This document shows positions 17,070-26,312 of a stretch of DNA of 64,000 nucleotides, piece after piece; within the stretch, counting starts at the first letter, position 1; the number at the start of each line of letters is the position of its first letter. The position numbers and the translations under genes were made by a program. The notes under the pieces were generated by a model that worked only from the letters and a program-made list of their open reading frames with translations, was not told the DNA's origin and made no database searches. Source of the DNA: Cloacibacterium rupense (GTDB lineage: Bacteria; Bacteroidota; Bacteroidia; Flavobacteriales; Weeksellaceae); assembly GCF_014645495.1 (NCBI RefSeq), contig NZ_BMLV01000002.1:673191-737190 (forward strand), read 5' to 3'.

Positions 17070-18503
17070 TTAAATCGTTTTCCCCAAAAGTGTGCCTTGT
17101 GTACAATCTTCCACGAAAACAGTCACAAAGTCACCAATTTTTTGACCTTCTAATTTGTCAAAAACTACTACAGCATTTTGTGTGGTTCTAGCTTTCCATT
17201 GGTTTTTATCTTTTTTAGATTCTCCTTCTATTAAAACTTCATAGGCTTTTCCTACATAAGATTGCATCCTTTTTCTAGAAAGTTCACCTTGTAGAGCGAT
17301 TATTTCGGCTAATCTTCTTTGCTTAATATCAGCAGGAACATCGTCTTCCATTTTTTTGTGAGCAGGAGTTCCTGGTCTTTCAGAATAAGCAAACATATAA
17401 CCGTAATCGTATTCTACTTGTCTCATCAAGTCAAGCGTTAATTGGTGGTCATCTTCAGTTTCGCCACAGAAACCAGCAATCATATCTTGAGAAAAAGCAA
17501 TATCTGGAACTATTTCCTTCGCTTTTTTAATTAAATCTAAATATTCTTGACGTGTATGTTGTCTGTTCATTTTTTTCAAAATTCTATCACTTCCACTTTG
17601 TACAGGAAGATGAACATATTTGCAAACATTATCATATTTAGCAATCACTCGGAAAACTTCTTCCGTCATTTCGTGAGGATTAGAAGTAGAAAAACGGATT
17701 CTCATTCCCGGAACGGCTTTTGCTACCATTTCTAATAGTTGTGCGAAATTTACCGCAGTAGCTTTTTGCATTTCCGAAGCTTTGTCAAAATCTTTTTTGG
17801 CGCCACCTCCATACCAAAGATAAGAATCTACGTTTTGCCCAAGAAGTGTAATTTCTTTATAGCCATTTTCTGCCAAAGCTTTGCATTCTTCGATGATAGA
17901 ATGCGGATCACGGCTTCTTTCTCTACCTCTGGTAAAAGGAACTACGCAAAAAGTACACATATTATCACAACCTCGGGTAATGGTTACAAAAGCGGTAACT
18001 CCGTTTCCACCAAGACGAACAGGATTAATATCTGCATACGTTTCTTCTTTAGAGAGAATTACATTGATGGCGTCTCTTCCGTCTTCGGTTTCTTTTAAAA
18101 GATTAGGTAAATCTCTATAAGCATCTGGTCCTACAACTAGATCTACGAGATGTTCTTCTTCTAAAAATTTGGTTTTAAGACGTTCTGCCATACAACCGAG
18201 AACACCTACGGTGAGATTGGGTTTGTCTTTTTTCAGATCTTTGAAAGTAGAAAGTCTTTTTCTAACGGTTTGTTCTGCTTTTTCACGAATTGAACAAGTA
18301 TTAAGTAAAATTAAATCTGCTTCTTCTACTTTTAAAGTCGTGTTGTAGCCTTGTTCATTAAGAATAGAAGCTACGATTTCGGAGTCTGAGAAATTCATTT
18401 GACAACCGTAACTTTCTAAAAACAATTTTTTAGAATTTTCTGGTTTTTCTGCAATGGCGAATGCTTCGCCTTGTTTGGTTTCGTCTATATATTTTTCTTG
18501 CAC
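17070..18503 (-). CDS. miaB: tRNA-2-methylthio-N6-dimethylallyladenosine synthase MiaB
   Basis: 477-residue radical SAM methylthiotransferase that modifies A37 of tRNAs. The N-terminal UPF0004 domain has SYGCQMNFSDSE (cysteine about 34) and further conserved cysteines at CSIREKA and GCMAER. The radical SAM motif CDNMCTFC (C-x3-C-x2-C) follows at about residues 178-185, and a TRAM domain closes the protein (VGKAYEVLIEGESKKDKNQW...). All expected iron-sulfur ligands are present and the length is normal. First gene of the probable miaB-sigma54-activator-lptE operon, with 56 nt to the next gene. Confidence 0.96.
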   Translation of the reverse strand: MQEKYIDETKQGEAFAIAEKPENSKKLFLESYGCQMNFSDSEIVASILNEQGYNTTLKVEEADLILLNTCSIREKAEQTVRKRLSTFKDLKKDKPNLTVGVLGCMAERLKTKFLEEEHLVDLVVGPDAYRDLPNLLKETEDGRDAINVILSKEETYADINPVRLGGNGVTAFVTITRGCDNMCTFCVVPFTRGRERSRDPHSIIEECKALAENGYKEITLLGQNVDSYLWYGGGAKKDFDKASEMQKATAVNFAQLLEMVAKAVPGMRIRFSTSNPHEMTEEVFRVIAKYDNVCKYVHLPVQSGSDRILKKMNRQHTRQEYLDLIKKAKEIVPDIAFSQDMIAGFCGETEDDHQLTLDLMRQVEYDYGYMFAYSERPGTPAHKKMEDDVPADIKQRRLAEIIALQGELSRKRMQSYVGKAYEVLIEGESKKDKNQWKARTTQNAVVVFDKLEGQKIGDFVTVFVEDCTQGTLLGKTI

Positions 18504-18571
18504 TTTTCAAAAATTTTGAGTGCAAAGATAAGGAATTTTATGACAAAATGGCAGTGTTTTTCTGTTTGAAA

Positions 18572-18600
18572 TAAAAAAGCCGCTCTATAAAAGAACGGCT
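18572..18600 (-). terminator. Terminator after the cytochrome c lipoprotein gene
   Basis: AGCCGCTCT/AGAACGGCT stem (18578-18586 with 18592-18600, one mismatch) followed on the minus strand by six T. It lies 6 nt after the stop and insulates miaB. Confidence 0.8.
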
Positions 18601-18606
18601 CTATGA

Positions 18607-18906
18607 TTAATTAGAATTACTTACGTATAAATACACCATATCTGCTTGTTGTGAGGTGAGTTTGGCTTTTGGTGCCATCCAATCTACGATTGATTTCCAT
18701 TTTTCGTCATTAAATTTTTCTACCGTAGGTAAGTCATGACATTTTCCGCAGTTGTTTTCGAATAAAACTTTTCCTTGAGCCATATTTTCATTAGCTGGAG
18801 TAGTTGTTTTAATAGGTGTTTTTGTGGCTGTTCCTTTGTTGGTTTTCTGCGATGTACAAGCGATAAAACCAACTGCTATAATTGCAAATAAGATAATTTT
18901 TTTCAT
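18607..18906 (-). CDS. Monohaem cytochrome c lipoprotein
   Basis: 99 residues from ATG 18906, giving MKKIILFAIIAVGFIACTSQ, a good lipoprotein signal with the lipidated cysteine at residue 17. One haem c motif CGKCH (53-57) and a distal methionine (VDWMAPKAKLTS) as likely axial ligand. A threonine/lysine-rich tether separates lipid and haem. An upstream in-frame ATG at 18936 would add ten residues before the signal peptide and is unlikely. A small periplasm-facing electron carrier; electron donor and acceptor are unknown, and it is not next to the oxidase genes. Monocistronic, with its own terminator. Confidence 0.85.
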   Translation of the reverse strand: MKKIILFAIIAVGFIACTSQKTNKGTATKTPIKTTTPANENMAQGKVLFENNCGKCHDLPTVEKFNDEKWKSIVDWMAPKAKLTSQQADMVYLYVSNSN

Positions 18907-19037
18907 AAGTAGATGTTTATTGTTTTTAATAGTCATATTTAATTGCTATACTTTTATCAGTGTTTGTGTCTTCAAAAATTGGCGATTAGATATCAATAAG
19001 TTTTATCAAATATAATATTTTTTGAAATATGTTTTCT

Positions 19038-19045
19038 TAAATTTG
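19038..19045 (+). promoter_or_regulatory. -7 box just before meaB
   Basis: TAAATTTG fits TAnnTTTG and ends 5 nt before ATG 19051, so the transcript may start at or within a base or two of the start codon. A TTTG occurs at 19021-19024 but at a short 13-nt spacing. Confidence 0.42.
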
Positions 19046-19050
19046 TTTAA

Positions 19051-20037
19051 ATGAAACTTTCCACTTTAGAATTATTAGAAGGAATACAATCTCAGAACAA
19101 AAGAATTCTGGGAAAAGCCATTACTTTGGTAGAAAGCAAAAAGCCTGAACACAGGGCGCAAGCCGAAGAATTGTTAAAAATGGTTTTACCATTAACGGGA
19201 AATTCTATCAGAATTGGGATTACCGGAGTGCCAGGAGCGGGAAAGTCTACCTTTATAGAAAGTTTCGGAAAATTAGCCATTGAAAATGGAAAAAGAGTTG
19301 CCGTTTTGGCAATCGACCCTAGCTCTTCTATTAACAAAGGTTCTATTTTGGGAGACAAAACCAGAATGGAAGAATTGGCGAAAGATGAAAATGCCTTTAT
19401 AAGACCCAGCCCAAGTTCTGGATTTCTGGGCGGAGTAGCCAATACAACTTTCGAGACCATGCTTATCTGCGAAGCAGCAGGTTATGATTATATTTTGATA
19501 GAAACCGTAGGAGTAGGGCAGTCTGAAGTTTTGGTGGCCGACATTTCGGATGTGTTTTTGTTTTTAAAAATTATAGGTGGAGGAGACGAATTGCAAGGCA
19601 TAAAACGTGGAATTATGGAGATGGTAGATGTGATTTTCATTAACAAAGTAGATGATGAAAATTTGCAGAAAGCCAAAAACACTAAGCTAGAGCTGCAAAG
19701 AGCCTTACAGTTTTTACCCGAAAAAGAGAAAAATTGGAAAGTGCCTGTTTTGTTAGGCTCAGCATTAAATAGAATTGGATTGAAAGACGTTTTTGAAAAA
19801 ATATCAGATTTTATTCATCTTAAAAAAAATAATGGCAGGTTTGATGAAGTGAGAAAAAAACAAGCCGAAAAACGTTTTGAATATTGGGTGAAAGAATATA
19901 TTTTGAGTGCGTCACAATCAACTAAAGAGCTAGAAAATCAATACAATGAGCATAAAAAAAATGCTTCGGAGTTGAAATCTAATCCAAGTTCCGAAGCCAA
20001 AATATTTGTAGAAAATTTTCTTACTAAAAGATACTAA
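19051..20037 (+). CDS. meaB: MeaB family GTPase (methylmalonyl-CoA mutase chaperone)
   Basis: 328-residue G3E-type P-loop GTPase that in known cases protects and reactivates B12-dependent methylmalonyl-CoA mutase. Walker A GVPGAGKST at residues 59-67, then DPSSSINKGSILGDKTRM, ETVGVGQSE and the NKVD guanine-specificity motif. Length is usual. The mutase itself is not in this window. Older databases call the family ArgK or a lysine/arginine transport ATPase; that name is outdated. Convergent with the DUF4251 gene, only 5 nt between stops. Confidence 0.93.
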   Translation: MKLSTLELLEGIQSQNKRILGKAITLVESKKPEHRAQAEELLKMVLPLTGNSIRIGITGVPGAGKSTFIESFGKLAIENGKRVAVLAIDPSSSINKGSILGDKTRMEELAKDENAFIRPSPSSGFLGGVANTTFETMLICEAAGYDYILIETVGVGQSEVLVADISDVFLFLKIIGGGDELQGIKRGIMEMVDVIFINKVDDENLQKAKNTKLELQRALQFLPEKEKNWKVPVLLGSALNRIGLKDVFEKISDFIHLKKNNGRFDEVRKKQAEKRFEYWVKEYILSASQSTKELENQYNEHKKNASELKSNPSSEAKIFVENFLTKRY

Positions 20038-20042
20038 AATTA

Positions 20043-20579
20043 TTATTTAGTCTCTTTTTTGATTTCATTTCTCATAATATAGCCATCATATGAAATAGCT
20101 TGTCTGTCATTAGAATCTATAGAAACATAAGCATTTCCGTTTTTAAAAACTTCAATATATACTACTCTTATGTTACTTACGTCTTTAGGAGAAATAGTGT
20201 ATACCCAGTTTCCCTTTTTATTTTGAACTTTACTTAGTGTAAAGTCTTTTGATGTGAAATTGTAGCTGTTTTTGCTGGTGTCATAGCTAGGATTAAACAA
20301 CCTTCCAAAATATGGAAGATTTACCTCTAGTTCTTTTTCTTTAATAACTACTGTATATCCATAATCTAAATCTAGCATTCTGGCAGAATTTGCATTAGGT
20401 AAAGAGTTCATTACATTAATCACATCAAAGTTGGTGGGATTGGCGCGTTTAGCCATGAATGTAAATTGGTTAGAACTCGTGAGTTCATCAAAAGTTTTCT
20501 GATCTACATACGGTTGCGAAGCGCAAGAAAAAAGAAGTGTTAATAGAAACATTACACTCATTAAAACTGTCTTTTTCAT
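20043..20579 (-). CDS. DUF4251 family lipoprotein
   Basis: 178 residues from ATG 20579 (MKKTVLMSVMFLLTLLFSC, lipidated cysteine about 19). The body (FTFMAKRANPTN, then LDYGYTVVIKEKELEVNLPYFGRLF) has the DUF4251 pattern common in Bacteroidota lipoproteins of unknown function. An in-frame ATG at 20636 would place 19 extra residues before the signal peptide; I prefer 20579. No operon partner. Confidence 0.82.
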   Translation of the reverse strand: MKKTVLMSVMFLLTLLFSCASQPYVDQKTFDELTSSNQFTFMAKRANPTNFDVINVMNSLPNANSARMLDLDYGYTVVIKEKELEVNLPYFGRLFNPSYDTSKNSYNFTSKDFTLSKVQNKKGNWVYTISPKDVSNIRVVYIEVFKNGNAYVSIDSNDRQAISYDGYIMRNEIKKETK

Positions 20580-20726
20580 AATATATTTATTTATTGTTAA
20601 ATACTTAGATACAAATTTAGTGCAAAACTTTATCATCGATTAATGATTTTTTATATAATTACATTTTAATTGCTATTGGAACAATAATTGTTTTAATTTT
20701 GTTATATAATATTAAAATCACAAACA

Positions 20727-21533
20727 ATGAAACTTAAATTTTTATTGGGAGCTACAACAATAGCCATAAGTCTAGTAGCTTGCGTAACCAATCCTATCAC
20801 GGGTAGGTCCTCTATCCAAATAAATGATAATTCACAATTAAATCAAATGGCCTTTCAAGAGTACAAATCTACTCTCTCCAAATCAAAAGTAATCTCTAAT
20901 AGTGCAGATGCACAAAAAGTGAAATCGGTTGGAATGAATATAAAACTAGCAGCAGAACGATACTACAAATCTATAGGAAGAGAGGCAGATTTACAGTCGT
21001 ATAGTTGGGAATTTAATCTAATAGACGATAAACAATTGAATGCTTGGTGTATGCCAGGAGGAAAAGTAGCTTTTTATACAGGGATAATGCCAGTTTGTAA
21101 AGATGATAATGGAGTAGCGGTTGTTATGGGACACGAAGTTTCACATGCATTAGCAGGCCATGGCAATGAAAGAATCTCTCAGGCCATGATTGCGCAAGGA
21201 ATAGGAATGGCATCTGGAATGGCTATAAAGAATGAAAAATTACAACAAATTTTTCAAGTTGCATATCCTATTGGCGCTCAGGCTGCTATGCTTAAGTATG
21301 GTAGAAATCAAGAATTAGAAGCAGATCAAATGGGGCTTTACTTAATGTCAATGGCTGGATACGATCCTAGACAAGCAAAACCATTTTGGGAAAGAATGGA
21401 GGCTTTATCTTCTGGGAATAGACCTCCTGAATTCTTATCTACACACCCGAGTCCTGAAACAAGGAGAGGTGATATAGATAAGCATCTTCCTAAAGCATTA
21501 GAGTTTTATAAAGCCGCTGGAGGAAAAATGTAA
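20727..21533 (+). CDS. M48 family zinc metalloprotease lipoprotein
   Basis: 268 residues. Signal peptide with lipobox LVAC (cysteine 19) followed by TNPITGRSS, the usual start of this subgroup. The zinc site is HEVSH (136-140) with a third ligand glutamate in ELEAD (196-200). It resembles periplasmic LoiP/BepA-type peptidases that act on damaged envelope proteins, though without BepA's TPR domain. Precise substrate unknown. A terminator follows. Confidence 0.9.
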   Translation: MKLKFLLGATTIAISLVACVTNPITGRSSIQINDNSQLNQMAFQEYKSTLSKSKVISNSADAQKVKSVGMNIKLAAERYYKSIGREADLQSYSWEFNLIDDKQLNAWCMPGGKVAFYTGIMPVCKDDNGVAVVMGHEVSHALAGHGNERISQAMIAQGIGMASGMAIKNEKLQQIFQVAYPIGAQAAMLKYGRNQELEADQMGLYLMSMAGYDPRQAKPFWERMEALSSGNRPPEFLSTHPSPETRRGDIDKHLPKALEFYKAAGGKM

Positions 21534-21554
21534 AATATTTCAATAAATGTATAG

Positions 21555-21598
21555 ACCTTCTCAAAAATTTTGTTAAATTTGAGAAGGTTAGTTTTTTT
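21555..21598 (+). terminator. Terminator after the M48 protease gene
   Basis: ACCTTCTCAAA pairs perfectly with TTTGAGAAGGT (21555-21565 and 21578-21588), followed by a T-run. Confidence 0.85.
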
Positions 21599-21610
21599 AA
21601 ATTAAAAAAA

Positions 21611-21925
21611 ATGAAAAGTATCTCTACTATAGGTATTCTATTGCTTTTATTATCTGTTTTACTTTTTTACCTTACTACAGATTTTGATGTAGAGCAGTTA
21701 AAATTATCTCACTTGATGGGAATATTGGGAGGTATAGGTCTTGGGCTAATTATTGGAGGGATAGTAGGATATGTAAGTAAAGGTTCTTCTGTGAAAGCAG
21801 AACAAAAAAGAAAAGAGTTTTTACAACTACAAAATGAAAAACTAGAATTAGAAAAACAAGCTGCGGAATTAGCACAGCAACAAACAAAAGGCAACAGCAC
21901 AACAACTACAGATAATAGTTTTTAA
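21611..21925 (+). CDS. Small two-span membrane protein with coiled-coil tail
   Basis: 104 residues, not assigned to a family. Two hydrophobic segments (about 5-24 and 36-57, the second glycine-rich: GILGGIGLGLIIGGIVGYV) are followed by a cytoplasmic charged coiled coil (about 64-90, QKRKEFLQLQNEKLELEKQAAEL) and a polar threonine/asparagine tail. It starts 23 nt after the T-run of the previous terminator and has its own hairpin after it. Codon usage looks like neighbours. Confidence 0.7.
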   Translation: MKSISTIGILLLLLSVLLFYLTTDFDVEQLKLSHLMGILGGIGLGLIIGGIVGYVSKGSSVKAEQKRKEFLQLQNEKLELEKQAAELAQQQTKGNSTTTTDNSF

Positions 21926-21930
21926 AAAGT

Positions 21931-21958
21931 GAAGGCGTAGAATAATATCTACGCCTTC
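21931..21958. terminator. Hairpin between convergent small membrane and beta-barrel genes
   Basis: GAAGGCGTAGA/TCTACGCCTTC is a perfect 11-bp stem with a 6-nt loop between two convergent stops. T-runs are weak on both sides but placement fits a shared terminator. Confidence 0.7.
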
Positions 21959-21982
21959 ATTATTTTATCTAAAAAACTTTTT

Positions 21983-22603
21983 TTAAAAATTCAATCCTAC
22001 TCCAAACATTAATAGGCTAGGTCTACTGTCGTATCTTACCGTTGTATTGGTATTATTGTCTATAAATTCTCTTTCATCTTTGCTGAAGGCACCTTCATAT
22101 CTGGCAGATAAAACAATTTTAGAAATTGTGGCTTGAGCGCCAAATTGGTATCCTAATGTGAAGTTTTTAGTAGCATTTTCTTTAAAATCATTCCATTGAT
22201 TGTCTGTAGATAAATTGTAAGATGCAACAGGGCCAGCATATATGCCAAGCATTTTGCCCAGAACATCATATCCTACTAAAACGGGTAAATCTACTCTGTT
22301 ATTTTTGGCTTCGATAGTTGTATTTGCAACAGTATATTCATTCTTAAAGGTGGTGTAATAAAGTTCTGGTTGTACAAAGAGACCTAGCGGAGTATCAATT
22401 TTAGCTGAGATACCAAAATTGTAACCAACCGTGTTTTTACCTTTGTCATTATAAATGGTAGTTACACCATTTTGAATATTAGTCCAAGATGGTTTGTCAG
22501 ATCTATAAAGTAAATTAGCTTTTACCCCGAAGTTCACTTGTGCCATAGACATCAAAGATGCAGATACAAGTGCCATACTTATTATTTTCTTAATTTTTTT
22601 CAT
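21983..22603 (-). CDS. Outer membrane beta-barrel protein (porin-like)
   Basis: 206 residues with a signal peptide (MKKIKKIISMALVSASLMSMAQ) and alternating amphipathic strands ending in aromatic-rich FGVGLNF, the usual C-terminal signal of an outer-membrane barrel. It fits the small PorT/OmpA-like barrel family of Bacteroidota; no transport substrate is evident. Its start codon lies inside the mlaF coding region (14-nt overlap), so it is translated from the same transcript and may be functionally tied to the Mla lipid pathway; that link is inferred only from the overlap. Confidence 0.83.
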   Translation of the reverse strand: MKKIKKIISMALVSASLMSMAQVNFGVKANLLYRSDKPSWTNIQNGVTTIYNDKGKNTVGYNFGISAKIDTPLGLFVQPELYYTTFKNEYTVANTTIEAKNNRVDLPVLVGYDVLGKMLGIYAGPVASYNLSTDNQWNDFKENATKNFTLGYQFGAQATISKIVLSARYEGAFSKDEREFIDNNTNTTVRYDSRPSLLMFGVGLNF

Positions 22604-23402
22604 CTTCTATTTTGGTTGTGACATTATCTATACTTGTTTTATTAATTTTTATAAGATATTCTCTTAATTCCTTAAAGAGCTCTGAAGAATAAACGAAATC
22701 TATTAGGTGATTATTGTCTGATGTAATAATAATATCTTTAGTTCCTTCCCATTCTTTGATGCCTTGTCTTAGATAAACAATCTTTTCTCCGATGGTCATT
22801 ACAGAATTCATGTCATGAGAATTGATAATGGTAGTGGTGTTATATTCTTTGGTAATTTCTGAAATTAAATCGTCAATTATATTTGATGTATAAGGATCTA
22901 AACCAGAATTTGGTTCATCACAAAACAAATATTTAGGATTATTTACAATGGCCCTTGCAATCGCTACGCGTTTTTGCATTCCACCAGAAATTTCAGATGG
23001 GAATTTTTTTTCAGCGTTTTCTAGGTGTACTCTTCCCATTACTTCTCTCACGCGTTTCTTTTTTTCTGTAAAAGTAAGGTTGGTGAACATATCTAAAGGA
23101 AACATAATGTTATCTTGTACAGTCATAGAATCAAATAATGCACTCCCTTGGAAAACTGTTCCTATTTCAGATCTTAGTTGTTCTTTTTCTTTTCTGCCCA
23201 TTCCTACAATATCTCTACCATCAAACAGAATATGTCCTGCTGACGGCTCATATACATTTAAAAGAGACTTTAAAAAAACGGTCTTTCCAGAGCCAGATTG
23301 TCCTATTACTAAGTTAACTTTGCCTGTTTCAAATGTAGTAGAAATACCTTTTAAAACTTCGGTATCGTCAAAACTTTTTCTTAAATCTTTTACCTCTATC
23401 AT
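22590..23402 (-). CDS. mlaF: MlaF-type ABC ATPase (phospholipid/MCE transport)
   Basis: 270 residues from ATG 23402, which overlaps the mlaE stop as TAATG and gives MIEVKDLRKSF, the proper family start; a longer reading to 23462 is inside mlaE and rejected. Walker A GQSGSGKT (34-41), signature SGGMQKRVAIARAI and Walker B FCDEPNSGLDP. It powers an MCE transporter that moves phospholipids between inner and outer membranes. Translationally coupled to mlaE upstream and to a beta-barrel gene downstream. The MCE-domain protein mlaD is 14 kb away on the other strand. Confidence 0.92.
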   Translation of the reverse strand: MIEVKDLRKSFDDTEVLKGISTTFETGKVNLVIGQSGSGKTVFLKSLLNVYEPSAGHILFDGRDIVGMGRKEKEQLRSEIGTVFQGSALFDSMTVQDNIMFPLDMFTNLTFTEKKKRVREVMGRVHLENAEKKFPSEISGGMQKRVAIARAIVNNPKYLFCDEPNSGLDPYTSNIIDDLISEITKEYNTTTIINSHDMNSVMTIGEKIVYLRQGIKEWEGTKDIIITSDNNHLIDFVYSSELFKELREYLIKINKTSIDNVTTKIEDEKN

Positions 23403-24151
23403 TAGCTTAAGAACATTTGAGTTAAAATTAAATTGGTGATGATTACTGCCACGATTGTCCATACTACCGCTTGTGTACTGGCTCTGCCAACTTCTAGAGA
23501 GCCTCCTTTTACATTGTAACCAAAATATGCTGGAATTGTAGCAATTAAAAAAGCAAATACAGCAGTCTTAAAAAAAGCATACCATATAAAGTGAGTAGGC
23601 ATATACATTTGTATTCCAGTAATGTAGTCTGCAGCTGACCAACTGCCCGTTCCTATGCCTGCTAAGTACCCTCCCCAGATTCCAAAAACTATACTTATTG
23701 CTATGAGTAGCGGATTGAAGACTACACTTGCCAATATTTTAGGAAGTATAAGCAAGTTTGCAGAATTTACACCCATAATGTCTAAAGCGTCTATTTGTTC
23801 GGTAACCCTCATGGTTCCAATGCTAGAAGTAATATATGAACCAACTTTTCCTGCCAAAACTACAGAAATGATTGTAGGTGAAAACTCTAATATCAATACA
23901 GCTTTAGTAGCATATCCTACGAAAGACATTGGGATAGGGATGCTAGAATTTTTGAAATTATTATACATTTGAATAGCCACTACTGCCCCAACAAATATGG
24001 AAGTAAACAATACCAAACCAAACGAATTTACCCCCAAATCATTAATTTCTCTCATTAGTATTTTAGAGAAAACCTTCCTCTTCTGGGGTCTTTGAGCTAC
24101 TTTTCCTAGAAGTAAAAAGTATTCTCCTATTGCGTTTAAAAATTTCAACAT
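23402..24151 (-). CDS. mlaE: MlaE family ABC permease
   Basis: 249-residue inner-membrane permease of an MCE phospholipid transporter. Five or six hydrophobic helices, with conserved NSFGLVLFTSIFVGAVVAIQ, VLEFSPTIISVVLAGKVGSYITSSIGTMRVTEQIDALDIMGVN and the glycine-rich loop of the family. Length is normal. TAATG overlap with mlaF. First gene of the mlaE-mlaF-barrel unit. Confidence 0.94.
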   Translation of the reverse strand: MLKFLNAIGEYFLLLGKVAQRPQKRKVFSKILMREINDLGVNSFGLVLFTSIFVGAVVAIQMYNNFKNSSIPIPMSFVGYATKAVLILEFSPTIISVVLAGKVGSYITSSIGTMRVTEQIDALDIMGVNSANLLILPKILASVVFNPLLIAISIVFGIWGGYLAGIGTGSWSAADYITGIQMYMPTHFIWYAFFKTAVFAFLIATIPAYFGYNVKGGSLEVGRASTQAVVWTIVAVIITNLILTQMFLS

Positions 24152-24209
24152 AATGGTGCTAAATTACAGTTTTTTGAATAAACTGTTTTTATAGAGTTTT
24201 AATAAATTA

Positions 24210-25580
24210 TTAAATAGCGTTTTTATCTCCTTTTATTAATATGAAAATGGTTTTGAAAATGATAACAAAATCTAATATAACGCTCCAGTTTTTTACATAA
24301 AAAATATCTGCCAGCACTCTTTTTTTCATTTCTATTTGCATATTTTCTCCATTGTCACCTCTCAATCCTCTTGTCTGAGCCAATCCTGTAATTCCAGGTT
24401 TTACAAGGCTTCGGATGCTGTATCTACTAATTTTTGGTTTATAATAATCATCTACCAATAACATATGTGGTCTTGGCCCAACTATAGACATATTTCCTAA
24501 AAGTACATTGATAAATTGTGGAGTTTCATCTAAACTGGTTTTTCTGAGGAATTTTCCAAAATTTGTTATTCTGTAATCATTTTTAGTAGTGGTTTTTGTA
24601 GATGACTCTTCATTTTCGATCATAGTTCTGAATTTAATACACTCAAAAACTTCATCATGGTAACCATATCTTTTTTGGGTGAAAAATATATTTCCTTTGC
24701 TGGTAGATTTTATGATGATTGCAATGATAGGAAAAAGCCAAGATGCAATGAATACTAAGAAAAAAACTGAAAACAAAATATCAAAACTTCTTTTCAATAC
24801 AGAATTGGTATAATACTCAAGTGGAAATTTGGTAGGGATTAATAGGGGTTGTGATTCTATGTAGCTTAATTCATATTTCATAAATTGCTCTTGAATAATA
24901 TTTGGAATCAAAACAACTCTTATTTTCTCATTTTCCGCCTCAGTGAATATTTTTTCTTCTAATTTTTTCTCTAATGTATTTTCTGAGGGTAAAAAAATAG
25001 TATGAATTCCCTTTTCTTTCCAGAATTTTTTTAACTCGTCTAGCTCAATTTTCTCACTAGGTTGTTCAAATATTTTATAACCAAAATCTTTCCTTTTGGA
25101 AAGTGTATTTTTAAGAATATTTGAAGAAAGGTTTTGTGATAAAAACATTACATTTCTATGATTAGCACCTAATGATCTGATGTATTTTAATAAAAAGAAT
25201 ATTCCTGACTTAACAATAAAAAGAATAGTAAAAAGAGTAATGGCAATCCAGAATCTTTCGTATTTTAAAAATTCATTATTGCTAACTCTTGCCAAAAGAA
25301 TTATTCCCAATAAAAAAATGAAAATATGAGTCACAATTCTCTCTACATATAGGGTGTATATAAGATTTCTGGGGATGTTATATAGCTTAGTTCTCCCACT
25401 TAACAAAATCCAAAATAAACTTAATAGTAATAAAGAAAGAAGATTTTCTTCACTTTGAGCTTTTAAATAATCATATTTATTTCTTTGAAGGAAGAAAAAT
25501 ACAAATACAGCCGCAACTATCACAATATCTAATATTATGACTGCTGATTTTAAATATCTAGAATACCTTAGTCGCTGCAT
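24210..25580 (-). CDS. Polyprenyl glycosylphosphotransferase (exopolysaccharide initiation)
   Basis: 456 residues. Four or five N-terminal membrane helices (about 10-120), a central nucleotide-binding-like domain (about 140-230), then a fifth span and a C-terminal bacterial sugar transferase domain (about 260-456) with KRSFDILFS, QKRYGYHDEVFECIKFRTM, DETPQFINVLLGNMSIVGPRP and KPGITGLAQ. It transfers a sugar phosphate from a nucleotide sugar to undecaprenyl phosphate, the first step of capsule or exopolysaccharide synthesis. It stands alone here with no glycosyltransferase cluster, unusual for such an enzyme. A 21-nt gap follows the queE stop upstream, so the two may be co-transcribed. Confidence 0.93.
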   Translation of the reverse strand: MQRLRYSRYLKSAVIILDIVIVAAVFVFFFLQRNKYDYLKAQSEENLLSLLLLSLFWILLSGRTKLYNIPRNLIYTLYVERIVTHIFIFLLGIILLARVSNNEFLKYERFWIAITLFTILFIVKSGIFFLLKYIRSLGANHRNVMFLSQNLSSNILKNTLSKRKDFGYKIFEQPSEKIELDELKKFWKEKGIHTIFLPSENTLEKKLEEKIFTEAENEKIRVVLIPNIIQEQFMKYELSYIESQPLLIPTKFPLEYYTNSVLKRSFDILFSVFFLVFIASWLFPIIAIIIKSTSKGNIFFTQKRYGYHDEVFECIKFRTMIENEESSTKTTTKNDYRITNFGKFLRKTSLDETPQFINVLLGNMSIVGPRPHMLLVDDYYKPKISRYSIRSLVKPGITGLAQTRGLRGDNGENMQIEMKKRVLADIFYVKNWSVILDFVIIFKTIFILIKGDKNAI

Positions 25581-25601
25581 ATATTTTTAATAAAAACTAA
25601 T

Positions 25602-26231
25602 TTAAGGAATATTTAGATATTTATGGGTTTGCACAGAAGCTTGCCATTTTGAATTTGCCAAAATATAATCGGTGATTTTTGGGTACATTTCATTTCTTTT
25701 ACTCCATTCACTTTGCAAATATAATTTACAATTATCAGAAACTTTTGCTGCTTGTTCTTCCGCAAAGGTAAAATCATGATTGTTGAATATAATTACTTTC
25801 AGTTCATTAGCAACTTTGTAGATCTCTTCCGTCGGTAATCCTGTCTTTTTTGGAGATAGTGTAATCCAGTCGAGAATTCCGCTCATTTCATAAGCGCCAG
25901 AGGTTTCTATGTGGATGGTACAGCCCAATTCTTTTAATTTTTTGGTTAAAATTTCCAGATTCCACATCAATGGTTCACCACCAGTTAAAACGATGGTTTT
26001 GCAATAACTAGCCGCAATTTCTGCAATTTCTTCTGCATTCATCAAAGGATGAAGGTTGGGGTCCCAACTTTCCTTCACATCACACCAGTGACAGCCTACA
26101 TCACAACCGCCTAGTCTGATGAAATAAGCCGCTTTTCCGGTGTGAGCTCCTTCTCCTTGTATAGTGTAAAAATGCTCCATCACTGGGAGCATTTTTCCTT
26201 CTTTTAATAATATTTCTTGTGTCAAATTCAT
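25602..26231 (-). CDS. queE: 7-carboxy-7-deazaguanine synthase
   Basis: 209-residue radical SAM enzyme that makes the deazapurine core of queuosine from 6-carboxytetrahydropterin. FYTIQGEGAHTGKAAYFIRLGGC is at residues 21-43, the iron-sulfur cluster motif C43-x3-C47-x2-C50 follows, then TGGEP. Length fits the short QueE type. Other queuosine genes (queC, queD, queF) are not in the window. Its upstream region holds a wandering word repeat. Confidence 0.95.
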   Translation of the reverse strand: MNLTQEILLKEGKMLPVMEHFYTIQGEGAHTGKAAYFIRLGGCDVGCHWCDVKESWDPNLHPLMNAEEIAEIAASYCKTIVLTGGEPLMWNLEILTKKLKELGCTIHIETSGAYEMSGILDWITLSPKKTGLPTEEIYKVANELKVIIFNNHDFTFAEEQAAKVSDNCKLYLQSEWSKRNEMYPKITDYILANSKWQASVQTHKYLNIP

Positions 26232-26240
26232 TCTTTAAAG

Positions 26241-26311
26241 TTCCGAGTTTCTAGTTTCTAGTTTCGAGATTAAAAAAATATTTACCTCGTAACATGTATC
26301 TAGAACCTCGA
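26241..26311. repeat. Word repeat upstream of queE
   Basis: GAGTTTCTAGTTTCTAGTTTCGAG (three imperfect 7-8-bp TTTCTAG words) is followed 25 nt later by a partially inverse CTAGAACCTCGA. It fills the gap between folD and queE. See the finding on word repeats. Confidence 0.5.
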
Positions 26312-26312
26312 C

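Noticed and set aside
23403-23462. 20-residue upstream extension of MlaF
   Set aside because: It overlaps mlaE coding sequence; TAATG coupling at 23402 is the natural start.
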